64,000 nucleotides of DNA from Pseudomonas nicosulfuronedens. GTDB lineage: Bacteria; Pseudomonadota; Gammaproteobacteria; Pseudomonadales; Pseudomonadaceae. Location: contig NZ_SWDV01000011.1 in the NCBI RefSeq assembly GCF_005877905.1, forward strand, positions 183,099 to 247,098, in the 5' to 3' direction. The position numbers and the translations under genes were made by a program. The notes below the pieces were generated by a model that was given only the letters and a program-made list of their open reading frames with translations, ran no database searches and was not told where the DNA came from. This document shows positions 35,056 to 44,391 of this stretch, piece by piece (position 1 is the first letter of the stretch; each line of letters starts with the position of its first letter).

Positions 35056-35588
35056 ATCACCAGCAAGGCGGGTTCAGCCTCCTGGAAGTGCTGATCAGCC
35101 TGTTGCTGGTCAGCGTCGGCGCCCTGGGCATGGCGGCCTTGCAGGGCAAGAGCCTGCGCTACACCCAGGATGCGGTGCAGCGCAACGAAGCGATCATGCT
35201 CGCCCAGCAACTGCTGGAGCAGATGCGCAGCAACCCCAAGGACGCCCTCAGCAGCACCCACAAATTCAGCAGCAGCTCGGCCTATTACAAGGTCGCCGGT
35301 AGCGCCTTCGGCTCCTCCTCGCGCAGCGATTGCGCCACCCGCGAGCGCGGCAATGGCGGCTCCGACGTGGCGAAGGCCGATCTTGCCTGCTGGCTGCAAG
35401 CGGTGCAGGCAACACTGCCGGTGACCAGTTCGATCCTCAGCGCCAACTTCACCATCTGCCCCAGCCAGTCCGACGGCGCGTGCAGCAACGACGCCAGCTC
35501 CGCCGTGCTGATCCAGCTGGCCTGGAAGGACCCCAGCGGGCAATGCGACAACAACCTGTGCATCTACCGCCTGCGCGGCGAACTCTGA
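35052..35588 (+). CDS. pilV: type IV minor pilin PilV
   Basis: A 178-residue prepilin with cleavage site GG^FSLLEVLISLLLVSVGALGMAALQ, the characteristic PilV N-terminus. The globular part has six cysteines after residue 90 (DCATRER, ACWLQ, ICPSQ, ACSN, QCDNNLC), likely disulphide-bonded. The start is fixed by the ATGA overlap with fimU at 35052. Eight bases separate it from pilW. Confidence 0.92.
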   Translation: MNHQQGGFSLLEVLISLLLVSVGALGMAALQGKSLRYTQDAVQRNEAIMLAQQLLEQMRSNPKDALSSTHKFSSSSAYYKVAGSAFGSSSRSDCATRERGNGGSDVAKADLACWLQAVQATLPVTSSILSANFTICPSQSDGACSNDASSAVLIQLAWKDPSGQCDNNLCIYRLRGEL

Positions 35589-35596
35589 GGTCCGGC

Positions 35597-36367
35597 ATGT
35601 CTGCACGAACGTTCCCCGCACAAGGACTCCCCCCGCGCCAGGCGGGCCTGTCCCTGGTCGAGCTGATGGTCGCCCTGGCCATCGGCAGCCTGCTGATCCT
35701 CGGCGCCACCGAGCTGTACATCAACAACAAGGCGCACTTCCAGTTCCAGCAGGGGCAATTGGGCAACCAGGAAAATGCTCGCTACACGCTCCTGCTGCTG
35801 GACCAGCAACTGGCTCGCACCGGGTACCGTTACCTGCCCCAGGACGGCCTGGAGGTGGCCTTCCCGGCACTCGCCAGCAGCAACGGTTGCCCGTCATTCA
35901 AGGCTGGCCAGACCTACCAGGCCAGCAGCGACGGAAAGGGTGTCTGCCTGCGCTACCAGGGCGCCAGCGACAGCACCACGGAAGTCGCCGGTTCCAATGG
36001 CAACCAGTACGACTGCCTGGGCGCCTTCGTCCCGCGCGGCACACGCGTGCTCACGCGCATCAGCTATGTCGCGGGCAGCACGCCGGGCGACGGTACCCTC
36101 ACCTGCACCGCGCAGGGCGCCAGCGAGCAGGCCCTGATCAAGGGCGTGGCGGGCTTTGCCCTGTTCACCTTGCCCACCAGCACCGATGACAGCCAGGCGA
36201 TCAGCTACGCGGCCTTGCTTGCCACGGGCGCGTCGACCCGTGGCGGCATGAGCAGCGACGTCGCCAGCCGCTGGAAAACCCTCAGCGGCGCGACCCTCAG
36301 CGAGAACACCGCCTACGTCTACCAGATCGCCCAAGGCAGCGTGATGCTGCGGAACCTGATGCCATGA
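35597..36367 (+). CDS. pilW: type IV minor pilin PilW
   Basis: A 256-residue prepilin with an 18-residue leader and the site AG^LSLVELMVALAIGSLLILGATELY; note leucine rather than phenylalanine at +1. The globular domain is typical of PilW. The ATG at 35597 is fixed by position just after pilV. It overlaps pilX by ATGA (36364-36367). Confidence 0.92.
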   Translation: MSARTFPAQGLPPRQAGLSLVELMVALAIGSLLILGATELYINNKAHFQFQQGQLGNQENARYTLLLLDQQLARTGYRYLPQDGLEVAFPALASSNGCPSFKAGQTYQASSDGKGVCLRYQGASDSTTEVAGSNGNQYDCLGAFVPRGTRVLTRISYVAGSTPGDGTLTCTAQGASEQALIKGVAGFALFTLPTSTDDSQAISYAALLATGASTRGGMSSDVASRWKTLSGATLSENTAYVYQIAQGSVMLRNLMP

Positions 36368-36942
36368 AGCCCAATCACAATCGGCGCACCCAACGCGGCG
36401 CCACGCTGGTCATCGCCCTGGTAATGCTGCTGCTCGGTACCCTGATCGCCCTGAGCAGCATGCGCAGCACCACCACCGAGACTCGCATCATCGGCAACCT
36501 CAGTGAACAGCAGCATTCGCGGGCCGCTGCCGAGTCGGCGCTACGCGAAGGCGAACGCCGGCTGGCAGCGCAGACCAGCCTGGACCAGGGTTCGGCGAAC
36601 TGCACCTCCAGCGTCGCGCAGCACGCCAACCTGTGCATCCTGGTCAGCGACAAGTATTCCTCCAACGCCAAGGCCAGTGCCGACTGGTGGAGCAGCGACG
36701 CCACCTCCATCGCCTACCTGGGCATGGACGGCAGTTCCACCTTCGACCCGGTGCCACGCTGGAACGCCGCCTACATCGCCTTCGACCCGGCTGACTCCAA
36801 CGGCAACGTGCAGATCACCGACCCCGACGAGCGCTCCCAGGGCCGCGGGCCGCACTACTACCGGGTGAGCGCCGCCGCCCGCGCCGACGGGCAGCGCCTG
36901 ATGAGCGTGCTGCAGACCGTCACCATCCGCCGTTACTACTGA
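36364..36942 (+). CDS. pilX: type IV minor pilin PilX
   Basis: A 192-residue prepilin whose N-terminus reads NRRTQRG^ATLVIALVMLLLGTLIALSSMRSTTTETRI. PilX-type pilins have alanine at +1 and lack the glutamate at +5, seen here as ATLVIA. The C-terminal half carries DPADSNGNVQITDPDERSQGRGPHYYRV. It lies 10 bp before the pilY1 GTG start. Confidence 0.92.
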   Translation: MKPNHNRRTQRGATLVIALVMLLLGTLIALSSMRSTTTETRIIGNLSEQQHSRAAAESALREGERRLAAQTSLDQGSANCTSSVAQHANLCILVSDKYSSNAKASADWWSSDATSIAYLGMDGSSTFDPVPRWNAAYIAFDPADSNGNVQITDPDERSQGRGPHYYRVSAAARADGQRLMSVLQTVTIRRYY

Positions 36943-36952
36943 GGAGCCTGAC

Positions 36953-39900
36953 GTGAGCCGACGTCCCGCCCAGCCCTTCCTGCTGTTCCTGTTCGGCGGC
37001 CTGCTGCTGGCCACCGCGCTGCCCACCGATGCCGCGACACTGACCCTGAGCCAGCAACCACTGTTCCTCACCGAGGGCGTGGCGCCGAACATCATGGTGA
37101 CCATCGACAACTCCAACAGCATGCGCTGGAGCTTCGCGCCGGACGGCCTCAACCCCACGACCAACGCCACCTACAACGGCTATACGGCGGACCAGATCCG
37201 CACCAGCCGGCGCGCCAAGTCGTCGACCTTCAACCCGCTGTACTACAACCCCAACGTCACCTACCAGGCGCCCTACAACGTCCTCTACAGCAATGCCGTC
37301 ACCACCTACACGCCGCTGACCACCAGCTTCACCGCGGCCTACGTGAACGGCTTCAAGAGCGCCAAGGGCAGCCTGGACCTGAGCTCGGCTTACAAGGTTT
37401 CCTGGGAATACGACACCGCGCGGGCGACCACCGACAGCACCTACTGGACCTACACCGGCTACAGCTCCTACAGCAGTCCCGACAAGGTCTATTACCTGGC
37501 GGCGAACCCCTCCTCGGACTTCAGTTCGAGCAGCACCTCGTCCAGCACCAGCAGCACGAGCAGCGTCAGCGGCTCGACGACCTCCACCGGCAAATCGGCC
37601 TCGCTCACCGGCGGCGGCACCTATACCGTCACCGCCAAGAGCAACAGCTGCACCGCGACCATCACCAACCCGAAATCCAGCACCGGTTCGACCACCACCA
37701 ACAGTGACGGCAGCACCTCCAGTACCACCACCGCCGTCAGCTACTCCACCGCCAGCTGCTCCTACACCACCAGTGGCAAGACCACCACCTACACGGTGAC
37801 GTCGACCGCGACGACCACCCTGACGACCACCACCACTTACCCGGATCGCACCAAGACGGCAGTGCCGGCGTACTACTACGTCTACAACACCGCACTCAGC
37901 GGTTGCACCAGCAGCATCAACGACGACAACTGCTACAAGCTGGTGACGGTGTCCTCCACCTCCGGCGCCAACGGCGGCGACGAGCGACAGAACTTCGCCA
38001 ACTGGTACAGCTTCTATCGCAACCGCGAGCTGGCGACTCAATCGGGCGCCAACCTCGCCTTCGTCACGCTGCCGGAGAACACCCGGCTGAGCTGGCAGGC
38101 CCTGGGCACCAGCGATACCTGCATCACCAGCAGCTCGTACCTGTCGAGCTACAACTGTCGTGGGCTGAGCAACACCAGCACCAGCTACTACGACAACCGC
38201 CTCGGCACCTTCTCCGGCGCGCACCGGGCCAAGTTCTTCGAATGGCTGGGGGACATCTACTTCAACCAGGGCACCCCGCTGCTGGACGCCGTCGACCGCG
38301 TTGGTTCGCTGCTCAGCGTCACCGGCAAGTACAGCCCCTACGCCTACTCCATCGGCAGCAGTGAAACGCCGCTGTACAGCTGCCGGGCGAGCTACAGCAT
38401 CACGCTGACCGACGGCATCTGGAACACCGCTGGCAGTCATGGCGACTGGGACAGCACCAGCCGCACCCTGCCCGACGGCCAGGCCTACAGCGCACGCGCG
38501 CCCTACAAGGACAGCGCCTCCAATACCCTCGCCGACCTGGCGTTCAAGTACTGGGCGACCGACGCCCAGCCGAACATCGCCAACAACGTCAGCACCTACA
38601 TCGCCGAGAGCAACAGCAACGCCACCACCCAGTACTGGAACCCGAAGAACGACCCGGCCACCTGGCAGCACATGGTCAGCTACTTCGTCGGCCTGGGCCT
38701 GACCACCAGCCTGACCAACCCGGCCTGGGGCGGCGACACCTATTCGGGCGACTACAGCAAGCTCGCCGCCGGCACCCTGAGCTGGCCTGCGGCTTCGTCG
38801 GGCAGCGCCAACAACGTCTACGACCTGTGGCACGCGGCGATCGATTCCCGTGGCGAATTCTTCAGCGTCGACTCGCCCGACGACCTGGTTTCGGCCCTGC
38901 AGAACGTGGTCAACCGCATCTCCCAGCGCGAGGACTCCGGTGCCGCGCCGGCGCTGGTGAGTTCGCCGCTGCTCAACGCCGACAGCAGCACCGCCGACAG
39001 CGAGCTGTACAGCTACACCCCGAAGTTCGCCAGCACCGACTGGAGCGGTGACCTCATCAAGTACCTGCAGAACACCGCCAACGGCAGCCAGACCTCGGTG
39101 TGGAGCGCCCAGGACGTGATGGACAGCACCTACGGCAGCGGCAACAGCGCCTGGTCCACGCGCACGGTGAAGATGGCCGGCAGCACCGCCGGCACGCTGA
39201 AGGATTTCACCTGGAGCAACCTCAGCAGCGCCCAGCAGACCACCCTCAACAAGACCCTCGCCAGCGTCACCGACAGCAATGGCGAGAAGCGCGTGGCCTA
39301 CCTGCGCGGTGACCGCAGCAACGAAGGCACACTGTTCCGCACCCGCAGCACCGTGCTGGGCGACATCATCGACTCCTCGCCAGTGCTGGTCGGCCCGCCC
39401 AATCGCCTGGCCTCGCTGATGAACGCCACCGTCAGCAGCACCGACACCTCCTACACCACCTTCAAGAGCACCTGGAGCGCACGTCCCACGCGTCTCTATG
39501 TCGGCGCCAACGACGGCATGCTTCACGCCTTCAATGCCGACGGCAAGGAAGTCTTCGCCTACGTGCCCAGTGCGGTGATCAGCAACCTCTACAAGCTGAG
39601 CGACAGCGACTACACCAGCGCCACCCACCAGTACTACGTGGACGGCTCGCCGGTGACCGCCGACGTCTACTACGACAACGCCTGGCACACCGTACTGGTC
39701 GGTACCCTGCGCGGCGGCGGCCGCGCGCTGTTCGCCCTGGACATCACCGACCCGGCCAATATCAAGCTGCTCTGGGAAAAGAGTTACAGCGACAGCGATT
39801 ACAGCGAGCTGGGCTTCACCTACTCGCGGCCGACCATCAGCCTGCTGCACAACGGCACCTGGGCGGTGATCCTGGGCAACGGCTACAACGGCACCAACGA

Positions 39901-40924
39901 CAAGGCCGTGCTCTACCTGATGGACGTCAAGGACGGCAGCCTGATCAAGGCTCTGACCGCCAGCGACGGCAAGACCACCGCCAATGGCCTGGCCACCCCG
40001 CGCGCCGCTGACATCAACGGAGACCTGATCACCGACTACGTCTACGCCGGCGATCTCCACGGCAACCTCTGGCGCTTCGACCTGACCAGCTCCGGCAGCC
40101 TCACCGCCAGTACCACCGCCAGCAGCTTCCGCGTCGGCTTCGGCGGGTCGCCGCTGTACAGCGCGACCACCACCGCCGGGCAAGTGCAGCCCATCACCAG
40201 CGCCCCCTACCTGGTCAAGCACAGCTCCGGCACCGGCTACCTGGTGATCTTCGGCACCGGCAAGTACATCGAGTCCGACGACGCCGACCCCAATACCACC
40301 CAGGTGATGGGCCTCTACGGCATCTGGGACCGGCAGACCGCAGGCGAGGCCGCCGGCAGTACGCCCACGCTCAGCCGCAGCAAGCTGCAGCAGCAGACCA
40401 TCACCCAGAGCGAAGTCACCACCTCGTTCGACAACAGCGGCACGGCAGTCACCCAGACCATCCGCACCGTCAGCGACAACGCCGTCACCTGGTACGACAG
40501 CAGCGGCAACGTCTCGCAGTACGGCTGGTACCTGGACCTTCCGGCCACCGGCGAAATGGTGGTCAACAACCCCTATGCCACCTCCGGCGTGCTGCTCGCC
40601 AGCACCCTGACGCCCAACGAAGATCCCTGCGCCGACGGCGTCACCACCTGGCTGATGTCGCTCGACCCGTACACCGGCGGCGCCACCGACTTCGCCACCC
40701 TGGACCTGAACAACGACGGGGTGGTGGACGACAACGATCTCTACAACGGCGGTGTCGTCTCCGCCCTGCAGATGTCCGGTCTGAAGGGCGGCTTCACTGT
40801 CGGCAGCACCAGCGCCAGCAGCAGCAACGTCAACGCCTGCGGCAGCGATGGCTGCGTGAGCGTAGCCACCAGTGGTTCCAGTTCCGGACGGCAGAACTGG
40901 CTGAACATCAAGGAACAGGAATGA
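36953..40924 (+). CDS. pilY1: type IV pilus tip adhesin PilY1
   Basis: A 1323-residue exported adhesin with a signal peptide (1-27), starting at GTG with GAGGAG upstream. The N-terminal part has a von Willebrand A-type MIDAS, D52-N-S54-N-S56. Residues about 185-303 are a Ser/Thr-rich low-complexity insert. The C-terminal half is the PilY1 beta propeller, with two calcium-type loops, DINGDLITD (1020-1028) and DLNNDGVVD (1251-1259). PilY1 controls pilus extension, retraction and surface sensing. It ends with an ATGA overlap into pilE, and no pilY2 lies between them. Confidence 0.95.
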   Translation: MSRRPAQPFLLFLFGGLLLATALPTDAATLTLSQQPLFLTEGVAPNIMVTIDNSNSMRWSFAPDGLNPTTNATYNGYTADQIRTSRRAKSSTFNPLYYNPNVTYQAPYNVLYSNAVTTYTPLTTSFTAAYVNGFKSAKGSLDLSSAYKVSWEYDTARATTDSTYWTYTGYSSYSSPDKVYYLAANPSSDFSSSSTSSSTSSTSSVSGSTTSTGKSASLTGGGTYTVTAKSNSCTATITNPKSSTGSTTTNSDGSTSSTTTAVSYSTASCSYTTSGKTTTYTVTSTATTTLTTTTTYPDRTKTAVPAYYYVYNTALSGCTSSINDDNCYKLVTVSSTSGANGGDERQNFANWYSFYRNRELATQSGANLAFVTLPENTRLSWQALGTSDTCITSSSYLSSYNCRGLSNTSTSYYDNRLGTFSGAHRAKFFEWLGDIYFNQGTPLLDAVDRVGSLLSVTGKYSPYAYSIGSSETPLYSCRASYSITLTDGIWNTAGSHGDWDSTSRTLPDGQAYSARAPYKDSASNTLADLAFKYWATDAQPNIANNVSTYIAESNSNATTQYWNPKNDPATWQHMVSYFVGLGLTTSLTNPAWGGDTYSGDYSKLAAGTLSWPAASSGSANNVYDLWHAAIDSRGEFFSVDSPDDLVSALQNVVNRISQREDSGAAPALVSSPLLNADSSTADSELYSYTPKFASTDWSGDLIKYLQNTANGSQTSVWSAQDVMDSTYGSGNSAWSTRTVKMAGSTAGTLKDFTWSNLSSAQQTTLNKTLASVTDSNGEKRVAYLRGDRSNEGTLFRTRSTVLGDIIDSSPVLVGPPNRLASLMNATVSSTDTSYTTFKSTWSARPTRLYVGANDGMLHAFNADGKEVFAYVPSAVISNLYKLSDSDYTSATHQYYVDGSPVTADVYYDNAWHTVLVGTLRGGGRALFALDITDPANIKLLWEKSYSDSDYSELGFTYSRPTISLLHNGTWAVILGNGYNGTNDKAVLYLMDVKDGSLIKALTASDGKTTANGLATPRAADINGDLITDYVYAGDLHGNLWRFDLTSSGSLTASTTASSFRVGFGGSPLYSATTTAGQVQPITSAPYLVKHSSGTGYLVIFGTGKYIESDDADPNTTQVMGLYGIWDRQTAGEAAGSTPTLSRSKLQQQTITQSEVTTSFDNSGTAVTQTIRTVSDNAVTWYDSSGNVSQYGWYLDLPATGEMVVNNPYATSGVLLASTLTPNEDPCADGVTTWLMSLDPYTGGATDFATLDLNNDGVVDDNDLYNGGVVSALQMSGLKGGFTVGSTSASSSNVNACGSDGCVSVATSGSSSGRQNWLNIKEQE

Positions 40925-41358
40925 ACAGGCAGTACCGACAAGCAGGCTTCACCCTGATGGAGCTGATGGTGGTGGTGGCGATCGTGGCGATCCTCGCTGC
41001 CGTCGCCTACCCCAGCTACCAGGAATACGTGCTGCGTGGCAAACGCGCGGAAGGCCAGGCTCTGCTCAACCAGGCGGCCTCGCAGGAGGAGCGCTGGTAT
41101 GCGCTCAACTCGGTATCCGGCTACGTCACCGACCAGGCTTCGGTGGCGAACCTGAAGCTCTCCGGCACCAGCGGCAGCACCGTCACCTCTCCCACCGGTC
41201 TTTATACGCTGACGGTGGGAGGCGGCAGCAGCGACGGCGGCTACACGCTGACCGCCAACCCGACCTTCACCGACAGCAAGTGCACACACCTGACCCTGAC
41301 CGCCCAGGGCCAGAAGGGCAGCAGCGGCACGGGCAGCGTGAGCGATTGCTGGCGCTGA
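40921..41358 (+). CDS. pilE: type IV minor pilin PilE
   Basis: A 145-residue prepilin with cleavage site AG^FTLMELMVVVAIVAILAAVAYPSYQEYVLRGKRAEGQ. Two cysteines near the C-terminus (SKC at 120 and DCWR at 143) form the usual disulphide-bonded D region. Last gene of the operon, overlapping pilY1 by 4 bp; followed by a REP pair. Confidence 0.93.
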   Translation: MNRQYRQAGFTLMELMVVVAIVAILAAVAYPSYQEYVLRGKRAEGQALLNQAASQEERWYALNSVSGYVTDQASVANLKLSGTSGSTVTSPTGLYTLTVGGGSSDGGYTLTANPTFTDSKCTHLTLTAQGQKGSSGTGSVSDCWR

Positions 41359-41407
41359 GTGCTCAGTCGGAGCACTCGTTGGCCCCAGAACTGTGTGATG
41401 CGTCGAT

Positions 41408-41486
41408 GTAGGAGCGAGCTTGCTCGCGAACTGCCTGACGCCGTAGTGCCAAGCGAACCTCTGTTCGCGAGCAAGCTCGCTCCTAC
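41408..41486. repeat. REP palindrome pair at the right edge of the pilin block
   Basis: Standard copies at 41408-41430 and 41464-41486, 33 bp apart, between the convergent pilE and WG-repeat genes. Confidence 0.9.
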
Positions 41487-41495
41487 ATAAAGCGA

Positions 41496-42611
41496 TTACG
41501 GCGTGGGGATGGAAAACGCCACCAACCGATAGCCCTCGGCGGTGCGGATGAAGTCGAAGCTGGCGTGCCTGGCCGGCTCGAACGAGCCCTGCTCCCAATG
41601 TTCCATGGCCAATACCTTGGGCGTCCGCCACTGGGTAAACTCGCCGCAACCGTCGAAGTACTGCGGATCACGCTCGGGGTCGAAGGGCCAACCCATGTCG
41701 TCCTGGCGCACGCCGTAGCCAGCGGAGCTTCGCAGGACCTCCAGCCGCTTGCGCAGTACCGGGCCGTATTGGCGCAGCGCTTCGTCCGTCGAAACGGACC
41801 TCCAGTCATCCAGTGGCTCGCTACCCTGCCCGCTCCAAATCTGCTTGTAGCTGTGTGCCTTCAGCGAAGCGTCATCGACGTGCGCGAGGAATTCGTCCTT
41901 GAACCAGATGGCGAAGTCCTTCTCGACGTCGACGAAGCTGAGGTAACGACCGTCGACTCCCCTGAAGGAAACGCGGCGTGGATCGCTGGAAGGTTGCTCG
42001 CTCACCTGCCGGGAAAACCAATCCAGCGTGCTGGCACGGGAACTGTCGAAGTTCGCCACCAGCGTCGTGCCGTGGCGGTCGAGCAGCACTTCGGTGCCAC
42101 CGCTCCACCCCTTGTGCTCGCAGTGTTCCAGGCTCGCGCCCGGATCGACGCAGCTCCGCGTAGCGCCCTTCAACGCCACAACCATGCCATTGCGCATGGC
42201 CGTCGCGTCGCTCAGCTCGGCGGGGATCAGCACCTGGCCATCGCCATCGAGGAAGCCAACCTTGTCACGCACGCGGTCGCGGAAGCGGATGCTGTTTTCG
42301 CTCTCGCAGATCGGTGCGTTATCGAAGAAGTACAGCGAATCCGGGGCCACCTGGCGGCCATCGCGCAGCAGGTAGTAGCTGCGGTAACCGTTGGCGGTGT
42401 CCTCACCGGTGGCGATGATGTGCTCGAAGCGCCGGGCCAGGGTGAACATCGGGCTGAGCTTCGGCGGGACCTTCACACCGCCCCGTGCATCCTTGAAGCC
42501 GATGAGGTCATTCTGCGTGAAGGCCACCCAGGGTTCGTCCGCCCCTGCAGAAGCGCTCAGCACCAGCGCCCCAAGGGCGGCCAGCCACGTCCCAATGCCC
42601 TTTCCTTCCAT
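41496..42611 (-). CDS. WG-repeat-like periplasmic protein
   Basis: A 371-residue exported protein (signal peptide 1-24, ending SAGA). The middle holds WG/KWG-type repeat units (RDKVGFLDGDGQVLIPAELSDA) that resemble those of many secreted bacterial proteins of unknown function. Six cysteines are scattered. The start at 42611 follows GAGAGG; the longer frame lacks a signal peptide. It is not part of the pilin operon (opposite strand) and I know no function for it. Confidence 0.72.
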   Translation of the reverse strand: MEGKGIGTWLAALGALVLSASAGADEPWVAFTQNDLIGFKDARGGVKVPPKLSPMFTLARRFEHIIATGEDTANGYRSYYLLRDGRQVAPDSLYFFDNAPICESENSIRFRDRVRDKVGFLDGDGQVLIPAELSDATAMRNGMVVALKGATRSCVDPGASLEHCEHKGWSGGTEVLLDRHGTTLVANFDSSRASTLDWFSRQVSEQPSSDPRRVSFRGVDGRYLSFVDVEKDFAIWFKDEFLAHVDDASLKAHSYKQIWSGQGSEPLDDWRSVSTDEALRQYGPVLRKRLEVLRSSAGYGVRQDDMGWPFDPERDPQYFDGCGEFTQWRTPKVLAMEHWEQGSFEPARHASFDFIRTAEGYRLVAFSIPTP

Positions 42612-42660
42612 GCTGGAAACCTCTCCACGAATCCGCGTTCCGCCGCATTGTGCCACGCGC

Positions 42661-42695
42661 AAAGAAAAGCCCCCGCGCATCACTGCGCGGGGGCT
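42661..42695 (-). terminator. terminator of the MFS gene
   Basis: AGCCCCCGCGCA (42668-42679) pairs with TGCGCGGGGGCT (42684-42695), a 12-bp stem; on the minus strand it is followed by TTTCTTT. Confidence 0.92.
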
Positions 42696-42714
42696 CGATC
42701 TTGCGAAAGAGCGA

Positions 42715-44079
42715 TCAGGCCGGCTGGCGTTGCATCGCGCCGCTGTCGGTCTCGCCTTTCACGCTCCAGCTCTTGAGGTGTTCGAGGCTCGCGCGGTAGG
42801 GCTTCAGACCATTGGCCAGCAGCAATGCACCGGCGACCAGCGCCACGACGCTGACGATCAGCAGCGAGTAGCGCAGCGCCATGTCGTCGCCGAACACGTA
42901 GTCGGTCACCAGGGCGATAGCGGTCGGGCCGATGCCCAGGCCCAGCAGCGTGACCACGAACAGGTAGATGGCCGAGGCCTGGCCGCGCATGGAGTTGGGC
43001 ATGATTTCCTGGATCGCCGCCGGGGCGACGCCGAAGGGCATGCTGAGGAAGAACACGATGGGCGCCATCATTGCCGCTGCCGCGTTGCCGCTGTCCAGCA
43101 GCGGATAGACCAGGCTCAGCGGAATCGCCAGGCAGGCGGCGAGCAGGCCCACGCGCATGTTGGCATCGGTACGCCCGCGCTTGGCCCAGTAGTCGGCCAG
43201 GCGGCCACCGCAGACGATGCCCAGGCAGCCGAACACCGCGACGATGCTGCCATACACCACCCCCACGTGGCCGGCGTCCCAGCCGTAAGTGCGGACGAAG
43301 AAGGTCGGCACCCAGGCGCCGCTGCCGTAGCTGGCGAAGGAGATGCAGGCGAAGCCGAAGTTGTGACAGAGCACGGTCTTGCGGTTGGCACGCAGGTAGG
43401 CACCCACTTCGCTCATCGGCACCACCACGCCAGCGCCCACGCCACGGCGTGTCGGCTCTTTCACCGCGAGCATCAGCAGGGTGAAGAGCACGCCGGCCGC
43501 GCCGAGAATCAGGAAGATCAGCTGCCAGGGGCGCACTTCACCGAGGACCGGCAGGTGCACGTCGCCCTGGGCAGAGGCGAACTTGATCACCAGCCCGCCG
43601 AGCAGGAAGGCCAGCCCCGAGCCAAGGTAGATACCCATGGAATAGACGCTGATGGCAGTGGCGCGGCGGTTGGCCGGGAAGCTGTCGGCGATCAGCGAAT
43701 AGGCCGCCGGCGACAAGGCCGCCTCGCCCACGCCGACACCGACGCGGAACAGCAGGAAGTGCCAGTACTGGCGGGCCAGGCCGCAGGCAGCGGTCATGGC
43801 GCTCCAGATCAGCACGCCGACGGTGATCAGCCCGCGGCGGCTGCGGCTGTCGGCCATGCGCCCGAGCGGGATGCCGCACAGGGTATAGAACAGCGCGAAC
43901 GATAGGCCCATCAGCAGGCTCATCTGCGTGTCGCTGATTTCCAGATCGCGACGGATGGGACCGACCAGCAGGTTGAGAATCTGTCGGTCGATGAAGGAAA
44001 GCACGTACGCGACCATGAGGATCGCAACCGTGGACCAGGCCACGGCACTGGAGGGGTAGCCGTTATTGTTGTTGTTCAT
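42715..44079 (-). CDS. Spinster-type MFS transporter (PA4654-like)
   Basis: A 454-residue, 12-helix major facilitator. The first helix carries the VAYVLSFIDRQILNLLVGPIRRDL signature of the Spinster-like group, and loop 2-3 has CGIPLGRMADSRSRRG. The second half repeats with CGGRLADYWAKRG. AGGAGC precedes the ATG at 44079. Members export lipids, sugars or aromatic acids; the substrate is not predictable. In PAO1 an MFS gene (PA4654) likewise precedes hemH. Confidence 0.88.
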   Translation of the reverse strand: MNNNNNGYPSSAVAWSTVAILMVAYVLSFIDRQILNLLVGPIRRDLEISDTQMSLLMGLSFALFYTLCGIPLGRMADSRSRRGLITVGVLIWSAMTAACGLARQYWHFLLFRVGVGVGEAALSPAAYSLIADSFPANRRATAISVYSMGIYLGSGLAFLLGGLVIKFASAQGDVHLPVLGEVRPWQLIFLILGAAGVLFTLLMLAVKEPTRRGVGAGVVVPMSEVGAYLRANRKTVLCHNFGFACISFASYGSGAWVPTFFVRTYGWDAGHVGVVYGSIVAVFGCLGIVCGGRLADYWAKRGRTDANMRVGLLAACLAIPLSLVYPLLDSGNAAAAMMAPIVFFLSMPFGVAPAAIQEIMPNSMRGQASAIYLFVVTLLGLGIGPTAIALVTDYVFGDDMALRYSLLIVSVVALVAGALLLANGLKPYRASLEHLKSWSVKGETDSGAMQRQPA

Positions 44080-44156
44080 GCCGGGCTCCTGAAACGCCGC
44101 CAATCGCGGCGAAGGCGAAGGGGAGAACCCGCAGAGTAGGCATTGCGAACGCGTCG

Positions 44157-44188
44157 CGCGCGCACTATCAAATCTCTGAATGCGCGCG
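44157..44188. promoter_or_regulatory. inverted repeat upstream of the MFS gene
   Basis: Eight-base arms CGCGCGCA (44157-44164) and TGCGCGCG (44181-44188) flank a 16-base AT-richer centre. The layout looks like an operator; no local regulator gene accompanies it. Confidence 0.4.
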
Positions 44189-44250
44189 TCGGCCGTTGAC
44201 TGATGAACGGGTGGTCAGAGGTTGGCCCACGGGTTTCACCGGGGTCAGTT

Positions 44251-44327
44251 GTAGGAGCGAGCTTGCTCGCGAACAACTTGCCGGCAGCTCCAGTGCAGGG
44301 CGGGTTCGCGAGCAAGCTCGCTCCTAC
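44251..44327. repeat. REP palindrome pair
   Basis: Standard copies at 44251-44273 and 44305-44327, 31 bp apart, downstream of hemH. Confidence 0.9.
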
Positions 44328-44391
44328 GAAAAGACGGACTTCCGTGCAGGGCGGCTAGAACGGAGCGCGTTGTTCGCCCTGCATGACGGGT

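Larger units (their letters stand above)
44080..44391 (-). other. 312-bp upstream region of the MFS gene
   Basis: No gene. It contains the inverted repeat CGCGCGCA-N16-TGCGCGCG (44157-44188) 78-109 bp before the MFS start, an AT-rich centre, and a REP pair (44251-44327). Confidence 0.55.

Noticed and set aside
37505..37860. Frameshift or assembly error in pilY1
   Set aside because: The Ser/Thr-rich stretch keeps the frame and the codon use of the gene, and the downstream domains are intact.
36920..40222. Open frame of about 1100 codons on the minus strand opposite pilY1
   Set aside because: Antisense shadow of pilY1, valine/glycine-rich low-complexity translation, no ribosome-binding site.
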